Positions 24,348 to 36,959 of a DNA stretch of 64,000 nt are shown here, piece after piece. Every line of letters starts with the position of its first letter. Position 1 is the first letter of the stretch. Origin of the DNA: Cladobotryum mycophilum (taxonomy: Eukaryota > Ascomycota > Sordariomycetes > Hypocreales > Hypocreaceae); NCBI GenBank assembly GCA_036429605.1, contig JAVFKD010000016.1, positions 3,038,001 to 3,102,000 on the forward strand, written 5' to 3'. The notes under the pieces were generated by a model, which was given only the letters and a program-made list of their open reading frames with translations, was not told the origin of the DNA and made no database searches. A program made the position numbers and the translations under genes.

Positions 24348-25285
24348 TTACTCCGCATCGAGTCTCGCGACGAACCTCTTGAGAGCATTGATGGGCTCGT
24401 TCATTGACTGCACTTTTGCGTGCATCTGGTCTCTAAAGCACGCAACGGCGGTCATCTGTGCCTCTCTGAGAGAGGACGCCATCTTGACTGCCTGGCGGCC
24501 AGCCCCTCGGAGACTTGCTCAAGGTGTGTCGCATATGCTTCCCCGCTGCGACGAACCTCGTCCCTCTCCTTTTCCAACTCGTGTACTTTGGCCTCGATGA
24601 CTTGTCGCGCCAGTCTCTCGTCAGCCATTTGCCTTTGGGAATTCATCTGGGGCAGCGCGGTGCTGGACACAAATGAGTTCTCGTCCATGTTCTCGGGTTG
24701 GTCATGGACACTCTCGACCGGGGAGTCTGCGCTCTCAGTCTCCGTTGCCGCTTGGATCCCTTGGTTGGTAGGGGTTCGTAGCTTGATCCTGATTCGCTTT
24801 TTTGGCTCCTCGGGGGTGACGATACTCTGACCCCGGGTGCTGCGCCGGGGTGGCATCTCTGCCTCCGCCTCTGGATTTGCTCCTGAGGGCCTCTTGGCAG
24901 CACGACCCCGTGATCGCTTGTTTCCCGCGGGGAGGAAGCCCACATCCGGGGCCATGTCCTTTGGTAGTTCGCTCACGAAAGCAAGCTTCTCATACTCCGG
25001 CCACCAGGGTCTTGTTCTACAAACCTCCGCACCCCACATGGACTGGAGGATCACGCAAATACCGGGTTCTGCGCTCCCCTTCTTGGTAGCGTATGTATTC
25101 AACGTGTGAACAGAGATATGTCGAGTATTGACAGTTATCTTGGCTAAATGGAGATACTTCAAGACTTGTTTTCTTATTTCCTCGTCCAGATACTGCCAAG
25201 CTCGGTCACGAATCCTGGCCCATATAGGGGCTTGGGTGGGATTGTTACCCTTCACAATCTCAGGGAATTGCACAGGGTCCGACAT
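24348..25285 (-). CDS. Uncharacterised charged/coiled-coil protein, reading frame broken once
   Basis: Begins at the Met at 25285 (MSDPVQFPEIVKGNNPTQAP). The first 230 codons are open: an N-terminal helical globular-looking part (IRKQVLKYLHLAKITVNTRH, PWWPEYEKLAFVSELPKDM), a basic nuclear-signal-like linker (NKRSRGRAAKRPSG, RRSTRG, PKKRIRIKLRT) and a coiled coil (EAKVHELEKERDEVRRSGEA). The frame then ends prematurely at 24452, whereas the neighbouring frame continues the helical pattern (MASSLREAQMTAVACFRDQM) to a stop at 24348. One extra base at the C/G run 24503-24506 would join them into about 312 aa. Family not recognised. The basic linker suggests a nuclear role, which is inference. It could be a real frameshift, an assembly error, or an unrecognised intron. 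Confidence 0.55.
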
Positions 25286-28110
25286 GGTGACTCGAAGTTG
25301 AACTGGGAAAGTATCGAAGCCGTTGTGCTTATGAGTTGGTGAAAAGTGGTTGAAATAGTAGCAGATTGAAGAAGAATGTAGACTCAGGATATGGGTCAGG
25401 GATAGCGATGGCTTGAGTCTTGATGATTTGAATGAAGAAGGGTCTGAAAATCTAACTGACTTCGTGACTAGTCGAATAGAAACTCTCGAGTGTGTCAAGG
25501 TAGGTAGGAATTAAGCGATGAAAAGAGAGTTGATTCGTGATCGGCAACTTGCGGGTGTGTGTGTGTGTGTGAGGCAGAGTGATGATGGAAAGTTGTCAAG
25601 GCTGAGAATATGGGAGGTTGGAGAAAAGCTCTGCTGAGAAACAGGAGCACCGAAGAAAAGAAATAAACAGTGGGAAGTGGAGAAAGGGTACGAAAAGATA
25701 AACAAACAAGCCGTGAATCCAAGGTGAGTGGCAGGTAAAGGCAGCTGTCAGGTTGCTACTGGGTGCTAGAACCACAAGGCACTCACTGACGAATGTATGC
25801 TACCGCCCATAACAAACCAGGAGATGCACCGGAAAGAACCCTCCAGAGGCATCAAATCTTTCCAACGGATAGTAACTGTGTCTACCAATGAATGTGCAAA
25901 AAGTAATGGTGCCACTCAGGGGGTTCGCAGCAGCAGTATCGCTATCAAGGTCAGCACTATGCACCCACATTATACCGCGTGTCGAAGGTTGTTACTAACA
26001 ACATAAGGCTGATGGCACTTCTAAAGTCTCCGGGCTAGTTAATTAGAAAAGACTTTCCCCCTCAAGCAGGCAGCATCGCGATAACTCTTCATGAGCACCC
26101 GAGATATATCCCACATTCCGCATCAAGCATCAGCACAAATCGAATAGTTAAGGGGGCTTCCCCAAATCGTAAGCGACAAGCTCGGCATTTAGAACTGATT
26201 TGCTAACCGCAAGAAGTCGTTTGCTAGATCGCTATACCCTCCCTATGGCGAGGCATCCCCTATCTACTCAAGAGATCGATTCAATAATTCGCCCTCTCCT
26301 GGCGGCTACCCCAAGAGTCGGACCACTAGCTATCACAAACTTCAAGGTTTAAAAGGACAATATTGCACAACAAAGAAAGCTAGACCTGTAGGACCAAGGG
26401 TTATGTTGTCAAGGCAAGCCTACGTTACGAGCTGATACCTCTTTGTTTTGAGATGGCGTAATAACATTGTCAAATGTTTAGGGGTTCTCGATATAGAGCC
26501 TTACTGCAACAGAATAGATTTCTAGAAGCATAGTCCGAGAATATCACGACTGTACTCTGTGAGTATCCAAGTATTGAGATGCCTTATATAATCTTGAACC
26601 TAATTCAACTACCATCAACCAATCTAGTATGAGCTCCCCTTAACCAAGCCCTTTTATGCTTCTCTAACTTTGGACAGTAGGCTTGAAGCTAACGCTCTCC
26701 TCGCGCTGGCTGCCATAACCAACAACGGTTAACTTGCTCCCCATCACTACCGACCATCATCGCCATTAAGCGCTCCACTCCATCCCACACACCCACTCCC
26801 GCCTGGGAATCCATTTCTCGACAAGCACACACCAAAAACGGGCTTGCTAGGTCCCCGTTTGTCCATGATACGACGTATGGATTGTGGATTACCTCCCTAG
26901 GTACTATCAAATCTCCAGGTTGACGCCGCGGTTGGCGCTCGCGTTGAAAGAGGGGAGCTTTCTGACCAGTCTTTGCTGATACCACCGGCATTCTAACAAG
27001 TCAAATTCAAGATGTTTGGTTAGAAGAGTGAAGTTCTAAAATGTTACATGAGAGAAAAGGAGTATCATTGGCGCCAGGAGGGGGATGGGGTTGTCGTTTG
27101 AGGATCTACTTTCAGCCTGAGAACTTTGTTACTACCTCCAACTTTCCCGCCTCCAATTTTCTCGTCTTCCTGCTTCTCTCGAAACCCTTCAACAACCCAG
27201 CCCGGTGAAACGACCTACATGACTGGGGGGCCTCGGGCGAGCAAGCATTGCCTCCGGAGCATCTCGAACTAAAGTCACTTATGACTCGGACATAGAAAGC
27301 CCGATATTTCTTACTGAGAACAGGAAGCGAGCTTTGATGGGAGTTGTTGGCCGTAGCGCTTTTGCGACGTAAAGTTGCTGGATATCCTGGCGAATGCTCT
27401 TACCCTCGAGCAATGCATTCGAAGCGCCGTGGCAGATTGCAGCCTGTTATCACCACGGGTTCAAATGCGTGCATCATCCATAGCCGTGATGAGCAAGACT
27501 CCCCTAACGCTCGTCTGACCATTTGTACAAACGAACCATGAGATTGTCGGATAAATTCGAGAAAGCGATGGACGACCCTATCACCTTATGTGACAGAAGC
27601 GCATCGCAAATATGGGGAACACATAGCAAGGATTGAATCAATGGTGGTCTTTTATTATACCCTTGGTCAATATTTCGGCAGATAGCCTCGTGATGGGCAC
27701 ATGACGAGTTTGAGGAGTGATTCTTGACTACTAGCTTACTATATGTCTCTCTCCTACCTATTCCATTGTACGATTCAAAAAGACATCCTTACAGTAGCAA
27801 GAACTAGAAAACTGCAAAGAAGCCCCTTTTGCAAGACCATCATCAAAGATACAAACTTCAGCTGCTTCCATTGCTCACGTACAGCTCCCGCGACACTCCA
27901 TTCTCATCCAAGCCTTCGCCTTTTTGAGCACATTCAGCTTTCGTGTCTTACTTGTAGAGCCTATGCTATATTTGAAAGCAACGATGTAATCCCTGAACAT
28001 CATGAGAAACCCATTCAGGTTACTTCATATAGGGTCAAACATGCAGCTGTTAAAATGGATAGCTACAGCGGTGAAAGGATCCTCCCTTTCATTTTTCGCC
28101 CAGATGCAGG
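25286..28110. other. Gene-poor region, possibly degenerate
   Basis: Promoter side of the coiled-coil gene (with a CA/GT repeat near 25553-25571), then about 2 kb without convincing coding sequence. Short ORFs at 26689-26991 (minus), 27344-27541 and 27743-28138 (plus) have no recognisable family or splice support. It may contain old decayed elements, but I cannot identify terminal repeats by eye. Confidence 0.45.
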
Positions 28111-28458
28111 CTATGTACTTTCCCCCTTAACAAGCTGAGGCCCAAAAGTCGTCACCTCCTCGGAGGATACCCTCTTCCCGTCCTTTATGTACATGCAAGT
28201 AACGGTTACTTTCTTCCAATCCGATTTCAGTGCTATGATGTCCAGAACCGTGTCTTGGAGCCCCGAGCCAGAGACTATGCGTGACCCTCCGTCAATGGTG
28301 ATTAGGACGTGCTGGTCGCGTTCGGAGTTGGCCTTGACCACGATCCTCTCCATCTTCTCGATGCTGCCTCTGACCACTGCTGCCGTGGCGGCGAATGCGG
28401 TGATTTGAGTCGACTTGGGCTCGTCGGCTTCAGTTTTTGTGGAATTTCCGTCACTCAT
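28111..28458 (-). CDS. Small hypothetical protein
   Basis: 115 aa from the Met at 28458 (MSDGNSTKTEADEPKSTQIT). It has an N-terminal Ser/Glu/Lys-rich stretch, a predicted helix (AFAATAAVVRGSIEKMERIV), then alternating hydrophobic segments suggesting strands (DQHVLITIDGGSRIV, TVLDIIALK, WKKVTVTCMYI). Composition and codon use look coding, and a single compact fold is plausible. The frame is open further upstream to 28569, and a pyrimidine-rich TTCTAG just before the Met could be an acceptor of an upstream exon. No family recognised. Confidence 0.45.
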   Translation of the reverse strand: MSDGNSTKTEADEPKSTQITAFAATAAVVRGSIEKMERIVVKANSERDQHVLITIDGGSRIVSGSGLQDTVLDIIALKSDWKKVTVTCMYIKDGKRVSSEEVTTFGPQLVKGEST

Positions 28459-30437
28459 GATGATGGCTCTAATGTTCTTGTGAACGCCTAGAAGCGAGAA
28501 GATTAATGGGTATTGTGAGAATTGTATAATTGAGAGTAGTGATTTGATATGATTGCCAGAAGGACTCATGATGATGGTTTCGCGGCGGCCTGGCCATCCA
28601 CTTCCTCCAGTTCAAGTACTGAGAGAGTAACGTACCTTGATAACAATATAGGAGACCTTTTCTTTCAATTTTCCCTTTCTCCTCTGTCGCCTTTCGATGT
28701 AATCTTCTAATAGGTCGAGTAGGAAACGACTGCAAGTATATAGTTCCTCTGCATTGATGTCATGCAAGCGGGCAGCTAGCGTAATATATTGAGGGATCTA
28801 TCACGGTAAATCACAGCATCTCTCACTGAACACGTGAAGGGGTTTGCTGTGGCGGCCCGCTGCTTTGTCTGACCATGACGTTTCTGTTGTCCATCACGGA
28901 CAGGTGTAGGTGTGTCTATGAAGGGTGAAGGGAAATTGACGACGGCCAATCTTTGTTCGTGCGACGGCCTTGTAGGGTTTGGTCTCATCATTCTGGCAGG
29001 TGCCATCAAGAGAAAGGCTTTGTAAATTCAACAAAGCCTTCAGAACGTTTCTTCTTGCCCTTTCAAGATTGGGAGGGCGTCACATAGCAGTCGCTGCATT
29101 TGACCATACAAGTTCATTTATGGCCATGGGCATGGCTCGACTCTCCGGACATCGAAATGGCAGCTCGGAATAGGTTTCTATTTTCTTTCTCCCCCTTCGT
29201 GTAATGCCCCAATTTCTTGTCCCAAATATATGCTGATTTGAATCACTACCTCCTTCAGAACGTCATTCATGACACTCACGGCGTCACTCGATTGCTTCAC
29301 GTCATCAAGGATGAGTTTGTCTTATTCCCGTATGCTTTGGAGTTGTGGGATGAACGGAGCGGAGAAGATTGTGGCTTCCATACATTTTGTTGACATCCAC
29401 AGTGAAAGTCAATATTCCTGACATGGAGCCACACCAATCATTGGGGAACAGCATCTACCCATGGGGCCGTTGCTTGCTATACTTGACCTGCGACTGCAGA
29501 CGATCCTCTGAGACCCGACAGCTCACCGCCAATGAGCTGAACAGAATGATTCACCTGCAACTGCAAGGGAACCTCGGGAGACCCATGATAGTATGATGAC
29601 CCCCTGACCTGAGCAAGCCCGTGGTCCGGTCCAGAACGGGATGGCGTCAGACCAGGGACAGCAGTTTGGAAGCTTTGGAACCTCGCATCTGGCGCATCCA
29701 TTCAAAGCCTAGCAGCCCCGGAGGTATGGATGTAAGCAAGCATTCAGCGCCCGTGTTGGCATCACCCACGCACGCTGCCAATCGGAATACACGATACCAA
29801 GCTCGAAAAAAGGTACAAATCAAGGCAATTGGACATTTGGAAAACGCCTTACGAATCATAGGCCTGGTGTGAGGCGGTGGATAAGTGGTGGGTAAGCGAC
29901 TATAGTGGTTGCAGTCTGGGGTCAATGGCCACCGGGTGTGATGTGTTCGATGGCCACATTTGATAGCCCTGGAGCGACTGGGGTGACTGGGGGAGTGCGC
30001 AGCCAACGCAGCCAACCAGCGGAGGCCACTCAATCATGCCTGGAACCAGTCTGGCGATGGACCCATCCATTTCTGCTGCGTTGTTCTGCAGCAGCACTGC
30101 CAGCATTTACGAGAGACAAACAACGGGCTTCCACTTGATTGATGGCACGGCCCAAGAAAAAATGGCCACGTCGGGCATCAAGCATGCGTTAGTCGGCCTT
30201 TGGCTGATGAGCAGGGGCTCGATTCACAAATTCATATTATCTTATCTTGTGGCATCTATCGAGTATGAACAGTGAACAGCATCAAAGTGTTATACCTCTT
30301 CTCTTTCTTTGCCTTTTGCTGCTGTGTTTGTTGCTCCCGTCTTCACATCCATCTACCAGGCCTTCCTCTGCAGCTAACCTGGAGCCTTACCTTGGGCCAG
30401 CCCACCGATCAACAGTCACCGCCTCTTCTTCCTCAAC
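28459..30437. other. Intergenic region without supportable genes
   Basis: Flanks two divergent genes. ORFs such as 29369-29596 or 29647-30033 lack domain content. The final 150 bases before 30438 are pyrimidine-rich, consistent with a promoter or leader of the DM9 gene. Confidence 0.5.
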
Positions 30438-32432
30438 ATGGGTCACGAAGAAATCGAACAACAGATTGAAAACTTGAAAACAGAATTGGCGACCATCGAA
30501 GACGTCTTCAAGCAATTGAAACGAGCTCACGAGAGCGACAAGCAAAAGGCAGCATGGGACCTCTCGACAAAGACCCAGATGGCCCTCACGGCCACCATGA
30601 TCTTGACCATGCGCATCAGCGGGCAGTTTGACCCAAACCAGCCGCCTCCAGATTTCTCTTCCGTCATCCATGATCTCGAGTCTTGCTGGCGCGAAGCCAA
30701 AGAGTCCTCCGAGGCCTTTCTGAAAGCTGTTTCCTCGATTGCAGTCAACGTAAGTGTCCGTATTGTGAAATTTCCAAGTAGCGAGCATCCCTTATTTTAC
30801 TAACACATTTTTTTTTATCTTGAAACAGCTCATCAAGCTTCATGATACCAAAGTGGTGCTATGGCATCGAAGCGCCGAGATGCTCCAAAACCAGCTAAAA
30901 AAGAGACTCGATTCCAGCCAAGAGTCCCTCCAGCATGAAAAGAGCCAGCTTCATACACTAAATCTTCAGTGCATGATTTCCCAAAAGAAGCTCGGCGGGC
31001 TCCAGAGAAGGTCGCCTGAGGCGCAACAGAAGTTTGATGATCTCAACAAGGTAAGCCGACTTCACCCTACCGTGTACTGCCGTCTACATCAATCACATGC
31101 TGACCTCCATTCCCCAAGTGGTTATGGAATAGCCCCGAGACAAGGCTTCTCCAGCAAAGCTTCAAGATTGTCATTGAAAGCCTAAAAAACGACATCGAAT
31201 CGGCCAAGAAGACGGCGGAATCCACTTCTCGGGCCCTAGCAGAGTCTCAAATCGCCGTGGCGGAGGAAGAGGCCAACGTCAGGAAACTCGCATCGGCTAG
31301 CAAGGCGCAGATCGACCTACTGACCCAGGGGGTTGCCTTGCTCGATAGATCCACCGCCCTTCTAGAAGAGGTCAAGAACATGCAGCAGGATGTCGCCTGC
31401 GTCAAGAATGATCGCTACGCCGCGTGGGAACTAGTCTTTCACTGCTTCGACCAATCCAGAAATGGGGAAATAACACTACACAAGGTGGAATACGCTAGAC
31501 TCGTCCTTCAAATCGTCGAGGTATCGCTCAGGGATAACAGTCTGCACCTGACCCTGGCCAGCATCATCAAGCACCTCGCCCAAAATGACGACCTAGAAGG
31601 CAGCGTATTCAGCATTACAGAGGGTCATCCCGATGGTCTGCTCAAGCATATACAGGAGCAGCTGGGACTACCAGATGAGGAGGTCCAGAAGAAGGTTCCA
31701 AAGGAAGTTCGGAGAGACGGCCGAAGAGTAGTAGTAGTTCAAGAGGAAGACCAGGACACGCTGGATGACGACTCCGACTCTGACTGGGACAAGGTGACGG
31801 TTCCGTTCAAGCCCTATGGCGATTTTGATCGAAGCAGCATCCGCATCAACCTCAACACCAAAGACACATTTCCCATCGACCAGGTCGGCACCCCCCATGC
31901 AGAGATAAAGACGGCAGCCCCATCTATTTTGCGTCCGCTGTCGGTCTCAAAGGCGGCAAACATCCCGGCAAGTACGCTCCCAGTCTTCAGCCCGCTGGGT
32001 GCAGGGTGCCCTACGGAGGCGAGGAGGTATACCACCAGGGCGACTACGAGGTGCTGCCCTATCTCCCAGAGCTGATGGAGTTTGTGGAGGCCAAGAATGG
32101 ACAGGTCCCCGTCGGCCGGAGGGGGGTCATTGGTGGGCACGAGGACGAGGGGAAGCTGTTATACCACGCCATTGCCGACATCAAGGGAGTGTGGGTACCG
32201 GGCAAGACGGGGGAGCACATCGTAAGTGTCCGAGATCTCGTAAACATGATAGAGAGAAAAGCTGACGAAGCTTTGTCGGAGAGTTCGGCGCCACAGTCGC
32301 CTACGGTGACGCCGAGCACCATACAACGTCTTACAAGTTACTGTAAGTTTCTCACATTCCGAATGAAGACGGAATATCGAAACGTGTTGTGGCTAATCCA
32401 TATTTCTGTTTTTTAGGTGCTGGAAGGAGTGA
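30438..32432 (+). CDS. Coiled-coil protein with C-terminal DM9/DUF3421 domain, frame broken once
   Basis: Exons 30438-30749, 30829-31050, 31119-32221, 32284-32342 and 32417-32432; introns have GTAAGT/GTAAGC/GTAAGT/GTAAGT donors. The first 350 or so residues are alpha-helical with coiled-coil stretches (EIEQQIENLKTELATIEDVF, ESLKNDIESAKKTAESTSRA) and a hydrophobic patch (MALTATMILTMRI). An acidic linker follows (DTLDDDSDSDWDK). The end is a DM9/DUF3421 repeat: CRVPYGGEEVYHQGDYEVLP, GKLLYHAIADIKGVWVPGKTG and, after two introns, ending YKLLCWKE. DM9 domains are lectin-like (mannose-binding in bivalve proteins; the N-terminal module of natterins). The frame changes by one base at or near the C6 run 31891-31896, so the DM9 part is out of frame with the helical part as read. 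Function unknown; carbohydrate recognition is inferred. Confidence 0.7.
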
Positions 32433-33869
32433 TGTGGCGTCTTTTATAGAGAGGTGGAGGAGACCTAGGGAACCGCAGATGAATGTGAGGAATTACGGGA
32501 AGGCTAGGGCGATGCAGCAATAGAATGGAACACAGATACAATGAGCAATCAATGAATGATATACCATTAAATGCTTGTTTCTTGCCCTAATATATGAGTT
32601 GTGAACTCCATATCCCCACGCCAATCAGGGGTACGAAGGGTAAGTGGGGTGTACACCACAACGGCATCCCTCCTCACATCATACATGCTCTTTCCAATGC
32701 CCTTGCCATGGAAGAGGGCTGCTTCAAAGGGCATCGTGGATTGCGATGAATGAGTCGATCTGGGAGTCCATGTACCGTACTGCGTTTAGATGAAAGGATT
32801 TACATGCCGCCACTACTCGTCTTGGTGTTATTTAGGGCCTTTCCCATGCGTAGATGCCTCACCATTATTCCCCCGTGCAGCATCGTCAAGTGCAGCCACC
32901 ATCTCTCTTGCAACATCTAATGGTAGTAACGGAAAAATAACCAAAGTCCGCTGGTTGAAACAGACCATCATCCATTCCCATTTATTTACGCCCCCTTCCC
33001 CCCACTAGTTACCCTCATTTAACATCTCTCCATCTCATATCCTCCTATATACAAAGATCCAAGAACAAAACTAATATTTTTCTTTCCCCTGGATTATCAT
33101 TTCGTTTTCTAGCAAAAATGATAGTTCCAAGAAAAAGTACCTCCCGTCTATACCATCTCCGTCAGAAAACGACAGTGGTAAGAACAGAGTTTATGCAACC
33201 TTTATGGAACCCCCTTCTTTCAGTGGTGATCAGAGGCCCTAGGTGAATGTCTGGTTTACGACATTTACCCCGTATCATGAAAACTTGGGTATCTGGATGG
33301 GAGATGAGTTCTTTGCTTGTAAGATGATCTCGCCCGATTCAGATTGCGGACTTGGGCCATTATATTTTCTGTTGAAAGCTACTAAGTACTATTCCAGGGA
33401 CTGGAACTCGGCCTAGGAAACCCAAACCGAATGTGATGATCAACGGCGGCACAAGCTGGGTGGCTCACTTGGGAGATGGCCGGGAGTAGGTGTTGATTGT
33501 CTTACTAGCCATCTGGCTATTTAAACTAACGATGCGTTTTGAACAGGCACTTTCAAGTTAAAAATGACCCATGCTTTTCCTATGCCTAAAGAAGGCAGTC
33601 CGTCTGCTACTACCGGTGCATATGAAGTCAAGACTGCTACCGATTTCTCCTCGTCTAATGAGAAATATCTTGTTGGATTTGGACAAGTCACTAATCGAGG
33701 GATTCTGTTGCCGTTGACTTTACCAGCGGTAGGGGGTAGGGGCAAGATACTGGCGCGTGTCCTTCATAGCGATGATGGGAGATTTGATGTGACATGTCAT
33801 GACGACTTTAATTAGAGCTGAAAATGGCTGCTCTTTTCTCGCAGAAACGTAATACGACAGGGGGTCAGA
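32433..33869. other. Intergenic region
   Basis: No supportable gene. The 33564-33815 plus-strand ORF (83 codons) has no recognisable domain. Confidence 0.45.
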
Positions 33870-34190
33870 TCATAGTTGATTAAGTAGGTCTCGATGAGCT
33901 CTTCGATAAAGGACTGGGCAACCTCGACGATTACCTATCCCTTGTTAATACTCTGCTACTTCATCAGGCTAAAGGAGGCGACGAGCATCATAATCGGATC
34001 CACTTGTCAAACTCGTTTCTTCCTAGCTTTCTAGTAGCCCGGAACTTGCGTCAACTGGCTTCTTCAAAGAGGTTCACATGTGCTACACAGCCGTGGACGA
34101 CTTTGTACATGTGGTACGGGGTGTATCCAAGCATCTTGAGAGCCCGGTATTGGGAGGTGGTTCCAGGTCCTGTCAAACGTATGAATCAGA
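33870..34190 (-). pseudogene. Decayed sulfotransferase_4-like (P-loop) gene fragment
   Basis: On the minus strand, reading down from about 34190, the segment YRALKMLGYTPYHMYKVV and HVNLFEEAS resembles the N-terminal part of the fungal sulfotransferase_4-like family (often labelled NAD-dependent epimerase), whose members read like RTGT-x(2)-L-x-ALKMLGYxPYHM. Further matching pieces, separated by stops and frame changes, are NEFDKWIRL and VAQSFIEELIETYL, which correspond to the next conserved blocks in the same order. The P-loop is altered (GPGTTSQ in place of GxxRTGTTSL-like). Several in-frame stops make it non-functional. Family assignment is by memory of motif order, not by alignment. Confidence 0.55.
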
Positions 34191-36777
34191 TGTTTTTTTG
34201 GCCTGTTCTCGTGGGAAATAGATGTCAGAGTGATGCGATACCGACTGTGGCCGAGAACTACCTAAGCATGAAACTTCTTCTCATGGATCAATTCAGGGGT
34301 AGGGATCTATCGGTGAGGCGAGACATGAAAGGTGGAGGATATTGAGTATGCACTCTAGGAACACATCCAAGTGTAAAGATAAGATGAATGGTATTGTAGT
34401 CAAACTAGACGTACAGAGACGAGCCATGAAATACATCTCTCGTACGTCCAATTTACCTCAATCTCACGCCAGTTTAACTGGGAGGGGTTGTTTAGTAACC
34501 TCCCTCATCTAATTGGCCCTTGTTGGATGGATGAAGTTGAATAGATCTGCCGCAGAACTCCCCAATGTCTTAGTAGTTCCTCGTTACTATTTCAGAAGGC
34601 GCGTCAGACCCGGGCATCAAGAAATGCAGAGGCTGGTTTGGATACATCCAGCCCTACAGCATCTCCCGGACCAAGGTGTGTAGTGCCAACACGTATCTCA
34701 AGGGCGTCAACGTCGACATGGCTTACCATTCAGCCAGTTACAAGGCATGGAGCGGCGATTACTCATCGACTAAAGTCCTAGCCCTGCGTTGTCTCCCTTG
34801 GTGACGAGCTCTAATCTTGCGTCCAGATCTTGAGATGTAAACTCCCCTCCATGACAAGGCAAAGTGCTATTACAGGCCGTTGGGTGCCAACGACATAAGC
34901 TGATGGGCTTTGTGGACGGCGCATATTTCTTTCGTGGCGAAGAAGCAGTCGATGGAACTTTAGTCAAGCCATTTTTAATACCAAATTCTTACCTCTCGTG
35001 GTTTTTTGGATCATCTCATACACTTTAATCTCAGCCCTACTGGGTCGTCCTAGTGATGTTGACAGGTGCCCCCTTCCCCCTGAAAACAGATGTCAAGAAT
35101 CAAGATGATTCAGGAAACTAGTGCAAGGGAGGCGCACGACATGATAGTAGCCGCGCCATGGGACAATTCATGCATCCGGTCTAGAGTCAATGCGTAGAAC
35201 AAGTAAACACAAGTTACCATGAAGAATTATTGTTTGTTTTCGAACATTTGCTACCTCAACGGAACTTCGGCCCGGCGCCAACATGAATCAGCAATCAGAC
35301 TTTAGCCTGGCTGTGTTCCAAAGTTTATTTGGCGATGGTCCGACGTTTTGAGTGGCGTCGAGCTAGATGCATAGAATGTCACCATGGAATGCAAAAGGAT
35401 GAATTATTATTATTCTGTAATTAATGTTAGAGTCCTTTCAAGTTTATGATGTCGCCCGGACTCTTGCATAAGTAACTTGGATTTAAAAAGAAAACCACGG
35501 TGATGAATATCCTAGCCTAAGCAAGGAAGTCGAGGCTGTTGCTTCAAGGTCTATCCCAGAGTCTGGGCATACGTCATATGTATGTACAACACAATCTGAC
35601 ACCATTTCAGAAGGATGTCTGTCATCCATTATAAAGCTACAGATACAAGGAACCCAAAAACATATACATTAGTACTGCTGGGTACTTAGTATTCTTATCC
35701 AATGATACGTATATAGATGACAAGAGCCAACCATGATTAAGCGAATTAGACATTTGTAGGTGGTGAGGTTGTCCGGTAGGTAGCTGGCCATGCTCATTCT
35801 CTGCTGAGAACATCCCACCTCTTACAGGGATCAACCATCCTCTGACACACATACTAGAGATTCCATTTTTCCATCCTTGCTCACGGCCAGTGTAGAAGTC
35901 AACGCAACGGTGTAATAAAACCCCCTTCAGTCCGATTCCGCCCCCCTGTCGAGATTGATTCCGTACAAGGTGCCCATACTTTTAACCTCGGCTAGCGCAA
36001 GGTGAGGAATTGGATTCGTTGCAAGCAAGGTGAGAGCAAGTGAAAATGAAAACAAGTTGAAATGATGGACAATGCAGAGGTTATTTGTACAGGATAAAAC
36101 AAATTGTAAGAGATATCGGTTGATCATACACCGTATGCACTTCGTAATCTGTTAATATAAATAACTGCAGCCTCATGGTAGCTATTGATATAGCTTTGAA
36201 GATCAGATCCATAGATGACGAGCCGGGCTGGGAAGCTCCAGTTCCATTGGAAGCTTCCAGCTTTCCATTCCAACCATGCTCGAATGCGCTAAAGATCAGC
36301 GCCATCCCACCTACAAACTCCACCGTTACCCACTGAAAGAAGTAATTAGCCACCCCCCCCCCGCCTGCCCCCGGGACCATCTGTTCCAGGTTCCATGTCC
36401 ACGTCGCATAGCGCGCGGAACCCACAACAGCAGTACGCACACTCATTCACCCAACCAACCATCCATCATCCCACTCATCCTCCAAATTCCAGTCCAATGG
36501 ACTCCAACATTATTAATATTGCAACCGTCAATTAATCTCGTGCCCACCAATTCGCAAGCTCCCTCTCTCACTGAGCTTAAACAGCAACACAAACAGCTTA
36601 TAGCTACCTTTGCATTACCTAATTTCCTTACTTCCTCATCGTCCGTCCTCGTCCTCATCTCCCCAGGTTACACAGGAAAAAAGAGACATCACACAAAACC
36701 CAAACGCCATACCGAATCAGAAAAGACGAGTAAATTACCTGAGAAAGCTCGTGACACGAAACCCGAATCTCACTCAA

Positions 36778-36808
<31 letters not shown>

Positions 36809-36959
36809 GCACTCCGCCTTCTTCAAAAAGGAAAAACATCCCACCATCCTTCCTTCTACCCACCTTTCTTTTTAATTTTAATTCTACATCATTACACGCA
36901 AACACCGCAATCAGTTTTCCCCGATCAAATCAAAACATCGCATTCTATCCATCCATCCA
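34191..36959. other. Gene-poor region with one exon-like fragment
   Basis: At about 34592-34797 on the plus strand, after an acceptor-like CTATTTCAG, there is an exon-like open stretch (KKCRGWFGYIQPYSISRTKV and onward) that fits no family I recognise and has no matching 5' or 3' exons; it may be a gene remnant. The remainder has no gene signal. From about 36400 to 36959 the plus strand is CT-rich, with a TC/AC microsatellite near 36778-36810, and probably forms the leader of the next gene. Confidence 0.45.

Noticed and set aside
26031..26600. Possible MITE or decayed transposon
   Set aside because: I could not find terminal inverted repeats or target-site duplications by eye.
27430..27470. 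T-loop-like GGGTTCAAAT suggesting a tRNA
   Set aside because: The surrounding bases do not give a D arm, anticodon arm or acceptor stem.
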